Shown here: piece by piece, positions 10,960-21,562 of the stretch
Layout of the letters: the number at the start of each line of letters is the position of its first letter
Position numbering within the stretch: position 1 is the stretch's first letter
NCBI GenBank assembly: GCA_030847615.1
Contig: JAUMIR010000001.1
Span: 160,801,001 to 160,865,000 of the forward strand
Direction: 5' to 3'
Length of the DNA stretch: 64,000 nt
Source: Gambelia wislizenii
Lineage: Eukaryota; Chordata; Lepidosauria; Squamata; Crotaphytidae
Notes under the pieces: generated by a model
What the model saw: the letters and a program-made list of their open reading frames with translations, nothing else
Databases searched by the model: none
Told to the model about the DNA's origin: nothing
Made by a program: the position numbers and the translations under genes

Positions 10960-12500
10960 GAATTTACTGAATATGACATCCACTAGAAAAATGACAAAAG
11001 CAACTGAAGAAGAAATTTTACAGAAGCTTTTTGAAGAGATTAGACTTATGAGAAATGATATGGTAAAAGGGAATTGAAGGAAAATATAAAAAAAGAGGTT
11101 AAACAAATTGGAGAAGTTGTTTGAGGATGTGAAATAAGTTGATGACAAAGAGGATACTCTGGAGCATAAAGCTGAGGTTATAGATGAAGAGATGGGAAAA
11201 GATCTGAACAATCTGCCATTGCTGATATTGAGAGAGGGGGAATTTTGTTTGGCATTTGGAGTGATTTTGGAAGACCCTGATGATAGTATTACTCAAAAGA
11301 TTGGAGATGAAGATGATATAGATATAGAAGATCAAGTTGAGCTGATGGACAAAACCGATTTTAAAACTCAGAAGAAAGTTAAATACTTAAGTGTTATGAC
11401 AAATGTGAACTGTATGTTGTTTCAAAATAATTATGTGAAGAAATGGAAGGAGATTAAGAAGGATATGTTAAGATGGGAGAAATTAATTTTGTTACTGTGG
11501 GGAGAATTATTGTGGTAAAATTAATGTTTTGTTTAGAATGATGTTTTTATCTCAGACAATATCTGTTTTGACAATAAATGTACCATGTAAGTAATGGCAA
11601 AAAGATATACGGTATCTAAGTTTGTATGCCAAAGCAAAAAACAAAACAAAAACAAACACGAGTCTAATTCAAAGTAAGGCAAGATGCAAGGGAAAGAGGA
11701 ATTGGCTTATCTGAACCCTGCTGTTTGGTTTGGGTGGTAAAGAATGATAGTTAAGGTATCAATCCAGGAGATTTGTTAAGAGGAATATAAAATCAAGAAA
11801 GGGATATAGTTTTCAATGGTTTTCTTTACTTATAGTTATTGGAAAGATCTAAAATAGATAAAAAGACGTATGGGTTTGAACATTAAAAAGTCAGAATCAG
11901 AGATGCAATTGTGTATAGATGATAAATACTGCATGTAATTTCTAAAATGAATAAATTTTTGTTGAAATTTGAAATAGAAGAACAAGTTAAGCAAAGGATG
12001 ATAAAATGGGTTAAGAATTTTCTTTATAATATCAGTTGGATCAAAGGTGTGGCTTAAGGAGTTGAAATTTATATTATGATTTTAAAGAGAATTTTTATAA
12101 AATAATGTATCATTGTACATGTCAGAGAAATTGACTTTTTCTTTTGGGACTGATGAATGCACAGCTGGAAAAGTGTTATGGAAGATTATTTTAATGCGTG
12201 ACTAAAGCAGTAAAGCTTGTTGTATGCATAGAGATGGAAGAGCCCAACATTACCAGCCATGGGGGAATGGATGTGGAAGCTGCCAGATTTAGCAGAAATG
12301 GATAAACTGTCTGGTTTGACTAGAAAAAGATCATTAGTGACATTTTTTTCAAAGACTGGAAACCCCTTATAGACTTTTTTGTGGGTGGGAAAAGACTATG
12401 ATTTGGTAATTTTGGGTTCTGGTGATTAGAAAATATAGGCTATTGAAAGAAGGGAACATGTTGTAATTTCAGAGAGAGGGGGGAATGGATAATTATATGT
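10960..12500 (+). pseudogene. L1 LINE remnant, ORF1 fused to ORF2 end by deletion
   Basis: The first part encodes an L1 ORF1-like coiled coil ('EILQKLFEEIRLMRNDM') and then 'REGEFCLAFGVILEDPDD', with stops between. From about 11425 the frame jumps to ORF2 C-terminal sequence: 'YVKKWKEIKKDMLRWEKL', then 'LWG..I' and a downstream relic 'SHGGMDVEAARFS'. The endonuclease and RT core of ORF2 are absent. It is an internally deleted and stopped L1 copy on the + strand. Confidence 0.75.
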
Positions 12501-12567
12501 ATATGTAACCACTGAAAGGAAAATCGGAAGTCTCTCTGTGTCTCTCTGTTTCTCTGTCTTTCTCTCT

Positions 12568-13178
12568 GGGCTTGTCTAGATGGTGAAAGTACTCCTTACA
12601 GAATTTGAGAATATCTTTTGTCCCAATGAGATCCCATGGTGATTCACCTTATTCGGAAGGAGGGGGGGCAAAAAACTCCATTTATGGCGCTGGAAAAGCC
12701 TTTGTTGTTTTCCCCAAATTTTAAAAAATAATGCAAGGAAATGTGCATTAGTGCTCATTAGGACAATCAATTCGCTTTGCTGCACATTATCAGAGAAAGC
12801 AGAACTGGAGACTGGATTGATCTGATGCGTGAGAGGGGCAGGCTTTCTGGCAAGACAGAGCCCAGAAACATCCTGTTGGATTTTCGCATCAGTGATTGTG
12901 CAGTTTTTTGCTGCACCAAGGCACCCTCCCCCAATTTAAACCACAAGGTCGCACTTGTGCAACTTTGCTTTAAAGTTTAAAAATAATGTGCAGTGGTGGC
13001 AGCATATAACACGCTAATTTATGGCCGCCATTTTGATTCACAGGCATGTGAACTTCAAATGCAGATAGCTTCTCAGCCTATCGTTTTTGCTGAAAGACAG
13101 CGAAGACAAAAGGACACTGCTGCAAATTTGCAATAATGCGCAAGATTGAGCATTATATCCTCTCATCTAGACTAGCCA
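12568..13178. mobile_element. Harbinger-like element, family A, uninterrupted copy
   Basis: About 611 bp. The left end is GGGCTTGTCTAGATGGTG and the right end, reverse-complemented, begins TGGCTAGTCTAGATGAG. A TCT repeat flanks it, but in CT-rich sequence, so its value as a target duplication is weak. It shares the 'TTTTGTCCCAATGAGATCCC' block and 'CATCTAGACTAGCC' end with 5455-6530. It shows that copy's state before the nested insertion. No coding capacity. Confidence 0.65.
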
Positions 13179-13377
13179 TCTCTCTCTTTTCTTTTCTTTT
13201 CTTTTTATTTTTGTGCTGCACTTTTACATTTTCATATTATTGTACCTTAGGTTTTTATTTTCTATTTTCTATTTCTTTTTTCTGTAATTCTGTAATTCCT
13301 AATGTATTTTTAAATGTTCAATAAAACCCCTTTTTTAAAAAGGTACATTGTCCTGTCAAATATCCTTATGTACTTTA

Positions 13378-13568
13378 CCAGGGTTCGACTGCCCACTCAG
13401 TCATGGAAACTCACTGGGTGTCCTTGGGCAAGTCACACTCTCTCAGCCTCAGAGGAAGGCAAAGGCAAAAACCCCTCTGAACAATATCTTGGAGGAAAAA
13501 AAACATGATAGGGGCCTTAGGGTCACCACAAGTAGGAAATGACTTGAAGGCACACAGCAACCAACAAC
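13378..13568 (+). mobile_element. tRNA-derived SINE, 5'-truncated
   Basis: It begins at the B box (AGGGTTCGACTG) and runs through 'CTTGGGCAAGTCACACTCTC', 'CCTCAGAGGAAGGCAAAGGC' and 'GAAATGACTTGAAGGCACAC'. It ends in CAACCAACAAC. Complete minus-strand relatives are at 23781-24004 and 24265-24478. Confidence 0.8.
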
Positions 13569-14375
13569 TACTTCTTATAAAGATTTATGCCTCAGCTTTC
13601 TGTACACATATGCATTACTTAAGGGGGCTTACAATAATTAGAATCATGAGAGCTAAAATCAGAAGTGGTTTTTTAAAAGGGCATGGCAGATAAAATCTGT
13701 CTTCCATAAAATTCCTTCAACTTGTCAAATTAAAAACTTGCCAATATATAATAAAACAAAACATCTTCACTAGCCAATGAAAGACAATCTGAGAGATCAT
13801 CCAACCCTAATGGAACAAGCTGTCTACAAGCCTGTAGTAAACCTCTATGTGATGTTGGGGTTAGTTTTCCAAAGACAAAGGGAGGTGAAAAGTCAAAATC
13901 TGCAGGATGTAAAAGGCACTGCCTATTATTATGTGAAGAACGTAATTGAAAATTTAGTTCTGAGTAAAAAAGACAAATTGCCAAACCATCGTTGGAAAAA
14001 GTTTTGGTCATGGTTTAGTGAGACAACCCCAGCAATAACATAAAAGGATATTTTAAATAAATATTTTATTATTATTGTTGTATTATTGTATTATTTTTTA
14101 TTAATCTTGTATTGATTTTTTCTTTTCCAAATAGGTATAATTGTAATGTGTAAATATAATGTCATTATAGTGCGTTTAGATTAAGAGGAAAAATGTATTA
14201 GTGTTAGGATAGATAGTTTTATTTTTGTATTAATAAGAAAAGAGGAAAACAATTATTATTAGTTTTATGTTATTGTTATGGCGTTTTGCAGTTGGGTGTA
14301 TTTTTCCGTAGAATGGTCTTATTCCAATAAAAAATTCCTAATCCCCAAAACATTCCGAACAAAGGAGTTTCAGAG

Positions 14376-14379
14376 GTGG

Positions 14380-14418
<39 letters not shown>
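14376..14418 (+). repeat. (CT)n microsatellite
   Basis: About 18 perfect CT units. Confidence 0.95.
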
Positions 14419-14421
<3 letters not shown>

Positions 14422-14429
14422 CCTCAACA

Positions 14430-14790
14430 AGAGAGCCTGTAATGGCGGCAGGACCAAGAGAAAGCCTTCCCCTGATAATCTTAAAGTTCTGGCAGATTCA
14501 TATCAGGAGATACAGTCTTTCAAATAGTCTGGACCCAAACCATATAGGGCTTTATAGATCATGACCAGCACTTTGAATTGTGTCAGAAATGAAACAGTAG
14601 TCAATGGAACTGTTTTAACAAGGGAGTTATATCCTTCCTAAAACTGGCCCTGGTCTACTGACCAGGGCCAGTTTTAGGAAGGATATAACTCCCTTGTTAA
14701 AACAGTTCCATAACATTATAGACTCTGAAGTTTCTGAATAGTTTACAAAGGCAGCCCTGCACAGAGTGTGTTACAGTTGTTGTTGTTGTT
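14430..14790 (-). mobile_element. L2/CR1-like LINE fragment containing a perfect inverted repeat
   Basis: The segment resembles a reptile L2-like LINE tract ('CAAACCATATAGGGCTTTATAG', 'AGCACTTTGAATTG', 'TTTCTGAATAG..CAAAGGCAGCC'). Its middle has been replaced by a 108-bp perfect palindrome (14604-14711). The orientation call is weak. Confidence 0.45.
14604..14711. repeat. Perfect 52-bp inverted repeat with 4-nt loop
   Basis: Arms 14604-14655 and 14660-14711 are exact reverse complements around the loop TACT. The arm ends next to the loop in CCCTGGTC/GACCAGGG. Perfect identity implies a recent origin, such as a fold-back template switch, or an assembly artefact. Confidence 0.95.
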
Positions 14791-15080
14791 GTTTGGATCG
14801 ATTTTTTTAACATAGCAGGAAAAACCTGAACCTGCTCACCACTCCCCAAATGTACCACACCATCTCTGCATTATCTGTTATGTATGAATTCTGGGATTGA
14901 AGCATCAAAAATGTTTGACAAATGAAGCTTCAAAGCTCTGTTTTTCTTATGTGAGATGTTCTGTTGAAATTTCCTTTGCCCAGAATGTCCTGTTTGTTTC
15001 CAGTCCTAATTATATGCTCCAAAAAGGAAATCAAAATAGAACATTACACACACACATCTTCTCCAAAAAGAGAGGGAACA

Positions 15081-15469
15081 TAGGTTTTCTGTGGGGGTTT
15101 TTTCAGGCTTTGTTCTGGAAGAGTTTATTCCTGACATTTCGCCTACATCTGTGGCTGGCATCTTCATAGAATGGTTGGGTAGGAGTGTGTGGGGAGTTTA
15201 TATACTGTGAGCCCTATTGGAGAGGATATGTAATCCTCCTTGTGTATCTCCCCCCAGGAACTACCCATTCAAATATACAAATTTACATATCCTCTCCAAC
15301 AGGGGCTCACAGTATATAACCCCCCATACACACACTCCTACCCAACCATTCTCTGAAGATGCCAGCCACAGATACAGGAGAAACGTCAGGAATAAATGCT
15401 TCCAGAACACGGCCTCACAGACCAGAAAAAAAACACAGAAAACCTGTGGATGCCAGCCTTCGACTTCAC
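15081..15469. mobile_element. Penelope-like foldback insertion with 13-bp target duplication
   Basis: Two inverted arms, about 15083-15230 and 15282-15445, share 'GATGCCAGCCACAGAT', 'GTCAGGAATAAA' and 'TACCCAACCATTCT' blocks around a spacer of about 50 bp. The insertion is bounded by the perfect 13-mer AAGAGAGGGAACA at 15068-15080 and 15470-15482. A longer relative at 35232-35898 carries a Penelope-type coding relic. Inverted terminal 'pseudo-LTRs' are known for Penelope-like elements. This copy has no coding capacity. Confidence 0.7.
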
Positions 15470-16030
15470 AAGAGAGGGAACACCACAACCCATAATTAAA
15501 TATTAAACCCTACTATAACACCACCAGAGTCTCTTTACATCATATTTGCTATAAAGTTATAAAATTTTTCAACCTATTCCAAATAGGAAGATTGGGGCGG
15601 AGGAGTGGGGAGTAGGTTGGGTTTTTGTCACTATATTCTAACATACAACTAATCTTTAAATTATTATTATTTGGTTACTCTTAAAAATATAATTATAAAA
15701 GCTAAACTGGCATCAAAATGTTGTTGTGCAGAGTACTCTGGTTCAGACCTGTCCTCTTACTGGCTACTCCATTTCATTCCTTCCTTACCTGTGGTTTTCC
15801 AATCTCTGGATCACAGTCAACATTCCATTCCTGCTGAGCATCTTCAGTTCTTCGAGGGCTGTTTTGCTTTAAAGGGAGGAGCATTTCCCCTTAATTGTAT
15901 TTGGTCATATTGGTGGCAGTGGTGTGATGTTTCTTTTAGAAATAGCTTTGTAAGCCTTGGAATAGATTGAATCTTGGGCTGCTGCCACACTGCAGAAATA
16001 ATGCAGTTTGACATCACTTTAACTATCATG

Positions 16031-17088
16031 GGGCTCAGCTAGATGGGAGGAAATACCATGATGGGACACGTATTACAGTACCTACAATTCACAACAGCTC
16101 CACGTGGTCTCTACAGTTTTTTTTTTAAAAAAAGGTTTCCAGCAAAAGATGAATGGCAAAGTTAAGACCCCTCCCCATGAATCAAGATGGCAAGTACGGG
16201 CTGCTATTCTCCCCCCCCCAAAAAAAATAATTGCTGCACTTTTTTAACTCTTTCATTAAAGGGGTGGAAAGGAGACCTTCCACTTGAAAGAAATATTTCC
16301 CCCACCCCTGCACTGTCATACAGTGCGCACTTGAGCTCTAGGCAAACCTTTGGTCCTCCGGAAGGCCAAAATAGCACTTCCTGACTGTAAGAAGATAGCC
16401 CGTCCCTGCTTGCACCATGGACCAATTGCCTTTCAACTTCCTCTGGGCTCTGAATGCTCTCTCTCTCTCTCTGGCTTTTCTTCACAAATGAAAATTCAGG
16501 AAGGACTCATCCCGCGCTTTCCGCAAGCACGCTGATGACTAAAAAGGCCAATCTGAGATAAACAAGTCCAGTTGCAAAAAGCATAGCAGAAGGTCTCCTT
16601 GGGTGATGTTTCCGGGCTGTGATTCTTTCTGTGTTGTCGTTTCTCTTCAAGACTTGTTCGTCGTGAGTTCTCAAATAAGGCTGCAGCATTGTGGATAGTG
16701 CGTCTCCATGCCTCCCCATGTGAAGCCAGGGCGGACCATTGTTGGTGATCAATTTGGTCAAGCCTGAGATGTTGTTTCAGGGAGTCCTTGTATCGCTTTT
16801 TTGGAGCGCCCCTCTTACGCTGACCTGTGGCAAGTTCACAGTAGAGTACTATTTTGGGGAGGCGATGGCACTGCGCTGTGAATTGGTTGTTCAGACTGAT
16901 AACTGGTAACGTACAGCACTGCATTGTAAAAAATTTTTGCAGAAAACCACGAAGTTCCCTAATGCACAGTAAACAGAGTTTTTTGTCCCCCTCCCTCTGA
17001 CAACACTGAATCTCCAGTGCAGCTCATTGGAATAACAGGTATTCCCTGCAAATTCTATGAGGGCTATTTTCATTGTTTAGACAACCCT
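16031..17088. mobile_element. Harbinger-like insertion inside the MITE, carrying a LINE-B end
   Basis: The left end is GGGCTCAGCTAGATGG. The right end, reverse-complemented, begins AGGGTTGTCTAAACAATG, like the family-A ends at 5455. ATG flanks it on both sides (16028-16030, 17089-17091). Inside it lies the 3' part of a LINE-B copy. The end similarity is imperfect, so the call is tentative. Confidence 0.5.
16452..16868 (-). mobile_element. LINE-B 3' end
   Basis: A minus-strand fragment nearly identical in layout to 761-1170. It encodes 'HRLPKIVLYCELATGQ', 'KKRYKDSLKQHLRL', 'QQWSALASHGEAWRRTI' and the C-terminal 'CNWTCLSQIGLFSHQ' zinc-finger-like end, then an (AG)n tail. It is 5'-truncated, as usual for LINE insertions. 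Confidence 0.85.
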
Positions 17089-17268
17089 ATGGTTCCCGTC
17101 CAATGGAATCCTAGGATATGTAGTTTGTTGGAGCACCAGAGCTCTTTGACAGAGAAGGCTAAATCTCTCACAAGACTGCAAATCCCAGAATTCCATAGCA
17201 TTGAGCCATGGCAGTTAAAGCGGTGTCAAACGGCATTATTTCTGCAGTATGGCAGCAGCCCAGGCCTA

Positions 17269-18624
17269 CTGGCATTTCCCATCTATTATTATGCAGATGG
17301 TGCCATTCTGGCTGCATAATAACCAGTACTCAAAGAACTGAGATTGTTATTAATATATAGATCTATATTTCATGTGGGATACAATACGTTGGATCCAGAC
17401 TTTGATATACTCAGAATTAATGCTCTTTCAAAGTCTATTTGGTATTTTTTCTTATTAAAAGCTTTGTGAACCACTCAAAGGACTAACTAAATTCCTGGCT
17501 ATTTCAGTGAGTCTCTGTGAAGTATTGCTAATAAGTAAAAATTTGATTATAGTCAAACACTAGCACATAAAATACAGAATATATTACAGTTATAATCAAC
17601 ACTTTGACTCATAGATTCAAATGAGTTACCCAATTATCAAGGAACTTATGACAATAGCAGCTGCACTCTGCCCAGTTTATCTATAATCTTGGAATCATGG
17701 TCGAGACATGAGAAATGATAAAATTAATCAGATCTACTGTGATTAAAAAAAAACAATGAGACTATGACAAATATTACAATGATAGGAACAATACAGCATA
17801 AACCCGCCATTACAAAGGCATGCATGCTCCTGATACAGAACTCTATAATATCTTCCCTGCAAAAACACAGAAGAAAGGATGTTAAATTGAGCTAACTTAA
17901 AAGCCTTTCAGAATTTGGGAACTGTTATGTTAACCAAGTAATTTGCAAATACCTCATCCTAAAAAAAAATGGGTATTGTATGTTGTCATAGTTCAGTGTC
18001 CCACATTCTTTGTTTAATTATGGTTTCAGCTTTGGGTAATTTGAGGGCTTTTAGACCCATAAGTCTGTAGTTTCTCAATCTACCACCTTCTCTACTTTGA
18101 TAAATATCTGTTAGCAGTTCCAGTCTGACAGGAGAATAAAAGAAAGTTGTTCACATTATGGCCACACAGCAGCCTTGATAGACATTAACCCTACTTCAAG
18201 GCACAAGTCTACACTTAGAGACACAGTAGGGGACAACAAATATAGCTGCAGAATTTATATTGTAGAGTTTCAAATGATCCCAAACTCTCTTTACTATATA
18301 ACTGGGATCTGTACAGCATCTGTGCTACAGTCTTGGCTACAAGTACTTGAATGACTGAGGGAATATGTTGTCCTCTTTTTGTGTTAAAAAAACCCCCTAA
18401 AACAAAACTGAGAATCCGCTGAGAATCCTCTCACATAGTTTACTCAGGTACTCCAAGATCCAGAGAAGTAAAATATGCTCCCAGATACTTACCTTCTTGA
18501 CAGAAGTCCCACTCTACACTTGCTCTTCCTTCCACTAAAAGCCAAGACTCCAGTCCTGCAATAATTAATACTGTAACAAATCTTTGTTGTTACACTAAAT
18601 GGAAAATGACTTTAGAAGTCCTTA
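17269..18624. other. No gene recognised
   Basis: AT-rich DNA without a recognisable gene, RNA or repeat. Confidence 0.5.
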
Positions 18625-18770
18625 ACCAGGGGTGGGGATCATGAAGCCCTTCAGATTTTGCTGGACAGCAAGCGCTAAAACTTAAACCAACATAGCCAGT
18701 GCTGAGGGATGCTGGAACTTGCAGTCCAACAACATCTGGAGGACTTCACAATTCCTACCCTAAAGGCAGC
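18625..18770. mobile_element. hAT-like MITE remnant
   Basis: Inverted halves: left 'AGGGGTGGGGATCATGAAGCCC', right 'CATCTGGAGGACTTCACAATTCC..'. The centre reads 'TAGCCAGTGCTGAGGGATGCTGG'. It resembles short non-autonomous hAT elements. Ends are eroded. Confidence 0.5.
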
Positions 18771-19075
18771 ATTGTTCTACAATAACAGTGCTGCATCATT
18801 ACTACAGAGGAGGATTGAAAGCAATCTAGTGGCCAGTTAAGGAGGCTGAAGGATGCAATTAGTTAAAAATTTAACTATCAAATTGATTTAAAAATTGACC
18901 TGGAGCTTAAATGTTTTCCTGTTGGACTCCAATGAAGGTGGAGTCAGATGCCCTGCACAATTATGCACATGCGTTTTCATACAGGCATCAAATTAAATAT
19001 TAAATGGTGGCTATCAAAATTAGTGGTCTCAAGTTCATTCCATAGTCTGTCTTAGAGGAATAAGATCAAATGCTG

Positions 19076-20080
19076 ACTTAACATAAATAAAAATCCATGT
19101 AAAGTGCTCCACCAGCCAGGTAGGCCTATTTTTCTGCAAGATGCTACATAATGAGACCCTGATCTACTGTTGATTGTCCCTTTCTAAACTCTGCCTGTAC
19201 ATGCCATAAGATATTTCCCCATTCTAACTCATTCACTGTTTAAATGTCTTGCATACAGTTGTGTTTAAGTCTGTTCAGCAGTTCACCTACCTGGGAAGCA
19301 TCATCTCCTCCGATGCCAAGATTGACAAAGAGATGGATCACAGATTAGCAAAGGCATATAGTGCATTTGGAAGACTTTACAAAAGAGTCTGGAGAAATAG
19401 ACACCTGAGGCGAAGAACAAAAACCAGTGTGTATAGAGCCATTGTACTGTCTATTCTCCTTTATGGGTCTGAAACATGGGTCATCTATCGCCACCACTTA
19501 CAACTCCTCGAACGCTTTCCTCAGCGCTGTATATGCACAATCCTTAATATACACTGGACTGACTATCTGATGAATGTTGCTGTCCTTGAGCAAGCAGGGA
19601 TCACCAGCACTGAGGCCATGATATTAAGAACACAGCTGCGCTGGGCAGGGCATGTTTCTAGGATGGAGGACCATCGCCTCCCAAAAATACTACTCTACGG
19701 TGAACTCGCCACGGGTCAGCATAAGAGGGCCGCTCCAAAAAAGCGATACAAGGACTCTCTGAAACAACATCTCAGGCTTGGCCAAATTGATCACCAACAA
19801 TGGTCCGCCCTGGCCTCACATCAGGAGGCATGGAGATGCACTATCTACAATGCTGCAGCCTTATTTGATAACTCACGCCAAACAAGTCTTGAAGAGAAAC
19901 AACAACGCAAAAAGAATCACAACCCGGAAACATCATCCAAGGAGACCTTCTGTTGTGCTTTCTGCAACTGGACTTGTTTATCTTGGATTGGCCTTTTTAG
20001 TCATCAGTGAGCTTGCAGAAAGCGCGGGATGAGTCTTTCCTGAATCTTCGTTTGCAAAGAAAAGCCAGAGAGAGAGAGAG
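19076..20080 (+). mobile_element. LINE-B copy with non-LINE 5' head, complete 3' end
   Basis: The head at 19076-19258 is the same as at 1504-1683. LINE-B coding sequence follows to the (AG)n tail at about 20065-20080. 19076-19301 and 1504-1729 appear identical over 226 nt without gaps. The following roughly 245 nt differ at about 16 places. Sequences left of the two heads are unrelated. So this looks like a chimeric derivative present in at least two places. Confidence 0.75.
19249..20010 (+). pseudogene. LINE-B RT C-terminal region, 253-codon open frame
   Basis: Open for 253 codons. Blocks in order are 'QQFTYLGSIISSDAKIDKE' (about residue 9), 'LLYGSETWVIYR' (about 72), 'LQLLERFPQRC', 'HWTDYLMNVAVLEQAGI', 'QLRWAGHVSRMEDHRLPK' (about 128), 'KKRYKDSLKQHLRLGQI', and a terminal Cys-X2-Cys ... 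His segment 'CAFCNWTCLSWIGLFSHQ'. This is the region after the RT catalytic domain; no endonuclease or YADD box is present. The first residues come from the non-LINE head, so this is an insertion-derived frame and not a host gene. Confidence 0.8.
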
Positions 20081-20317
20081 TTGTTACTAACAACATTTCA
20101 ACTAACCGGACATTAATTGGTAGGATCACATCAGTCCCCTTTTTGATAAAATGGAATAATGATAACCAACCCTCAATCTTCCAGGATGCACATTCAGTGG
20201 TCAATTCATGTAAGCAATGCTGCACAAACTAGGCCCACTACTTCAAACTGGATTTGAACACAACCAGAGGGATATTGCCAGATTTTAAACTGTCAGATGC
20301 ATCTCTCTCTGTGTGTA

Positions 20318-20402
20318 GGTGCCTTCAAGTCACCTGTCGACTTATTGTTACCCCATGAATTTCATAGGGTTTTCTTAGCCAAGGAATACTCAGGGCTTGT
20401 CT
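20318..20402 (-). mobile_element. SINE 3' fragment
   Basis: 'GTGCCTTCAAGTCACCTGTCGACTTATTG..ACCCCATGAATTTCATAGGG' matches one half of the tRNA-derived SINEs at 23781 and 24265. The tRNA-related part is missing. Confidence 0.65.
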
Positions 20403-20869
20403 ACACTAAGGAAATAAACTGAACTTACCCCAGACCCTGTGTGATGTGTCCAGATGACAAGTGCAGCAAATCTGCTTTATTAAGCCATTAATCTGGTTTA
20501 AGAGAAACTGCAGGAAACTCCAGAGTTTCCAGGACAGCTGGATCAGGTTCGATTCAGCCTGATCCAGTTGTCCACATGCAAATGTGGCACCACCTCCCTT
20601 ACCCTGTGCTGAGCAGTGCAGGAAGGAGATGGATCCTCTTTGGAGCCATTGCCACCGCTGCTACCTCACCAGCCAAGCAGCTCCCTGTGAGAGCCTGGGC
20701 AGCACCAGTGCTTCTGCTGAAATCAGAACAGGGGTGCCCGTGATCAACAAGGAGAGGGTAGAGCAACTTTAATATCAAAAATTACTTAAATTAATTGAAT
20801 TAATTAAGCTGTGGCAAAGAATTAAAATAATATAAAATGAATGCTTCCCTATTGACACATTGTATTTCA
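20403..20869. other. No gene recognised
   Basis: No clear element. It holds a short unsupported + frame (20584-20772). Confidence 0.4.
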
Positions 20870-21165
20870 GCTCAATAGAGGTCACCCACAGTATCTGCAG
20901 GAGATACATTCCCAGACTTACAGCAAATACTTGAAATCACAGGTAATAGCGAACCCAATAGGACTGCACATTGCACTGGAGGATCTAGGAAACGCCTGGA
21001 GAGGCTGCCTCTCTGGGCATCTCCAGCGTGACTATAATAACGTCCAGTGGAAGTTACCATAGAGTCGTGCTGGAGAACCTAGGAAATGCCTAGAGAGACC
21101 ATATTTTTTGGACAACAGAGAATTAAAACTGCAGGTACTGGTACTGTGCATACAGGGGGCAACCT
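20870..21165. mobile_element. Tigger/pogo-like MITE remnant
   Basis: It contains 'CAGTATCTGCAGGAGATACATTCCCAG', 'AATAGCGAAC' and 'ACCATAGAGTCGTGCTGGAGAA', all shared with the pogo-like copies at 44860, 49094 and 55063. Ends are eroded. Confidence 0.5.
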
Positions 21166-21562
21166 GTGCTTCAAATTATTGAGAGTTTAGATACAACACG
21201 AGAGCATGTTGCTTCATGCATCATCCTTTTATACAGTTATTCTTGTTTCTACTGATAATTATGGCATTAATCAATACTGATAGAACATCCAGATATAGAC
21301 AATAGGAGCAAGCAGCAAGGGTCATTCTCTGTGTTCAGAATCAGGCAGCATCTGTTAGATTCCCTCTCCCACCAATATAACTGCTGGCCACACAATTCTG
21401 ATGACTACTCATTCAGTACAGAGTGTGGAAGTAACTGCTTTTGAATAATGTAGTTACCAGATATTAGTTAACTTTCTTGCTAATGAAGATTAGCCATGTC
21501 ACTTTTCAAGAGCAATGTAACAAGTGGAGTGATGGCATTATCAGGATAATGAATAATGTTTT

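Larger units (their letters stand above)
15972..17268. mobile_element. Palindromic MITE split by a nested insertion
   Basis: The left half (15972-16030) reads GGGCTGCTGCCACACTGCAG and onward. The right half (17089-17268), reverse-complemented, reads GGGCTGCTGCCATACTGCAG and onward. They are the two ends of one MITE of the family also at 8493 and 44308. The halves are separated by 16031-17088, itself a Harbinger-like element. Confidence 0.65.

Noticed and set aside
10696..11211. 171-codon minus-strand frame
   Set aside because: It is antisense to the L1 ORF1 relic; the Ser/Phe-rich product is the usual shadow of a Lys/Glu-rich coding strand.
19249..20010. A host zinc-finger gene, because of the Cys-X2-Cys end
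   Set aside because: All blocks match the C-terminal part of a LINE RT, copies recur at 761, 16452 and 23440, and the start lies in a shared repeat head.
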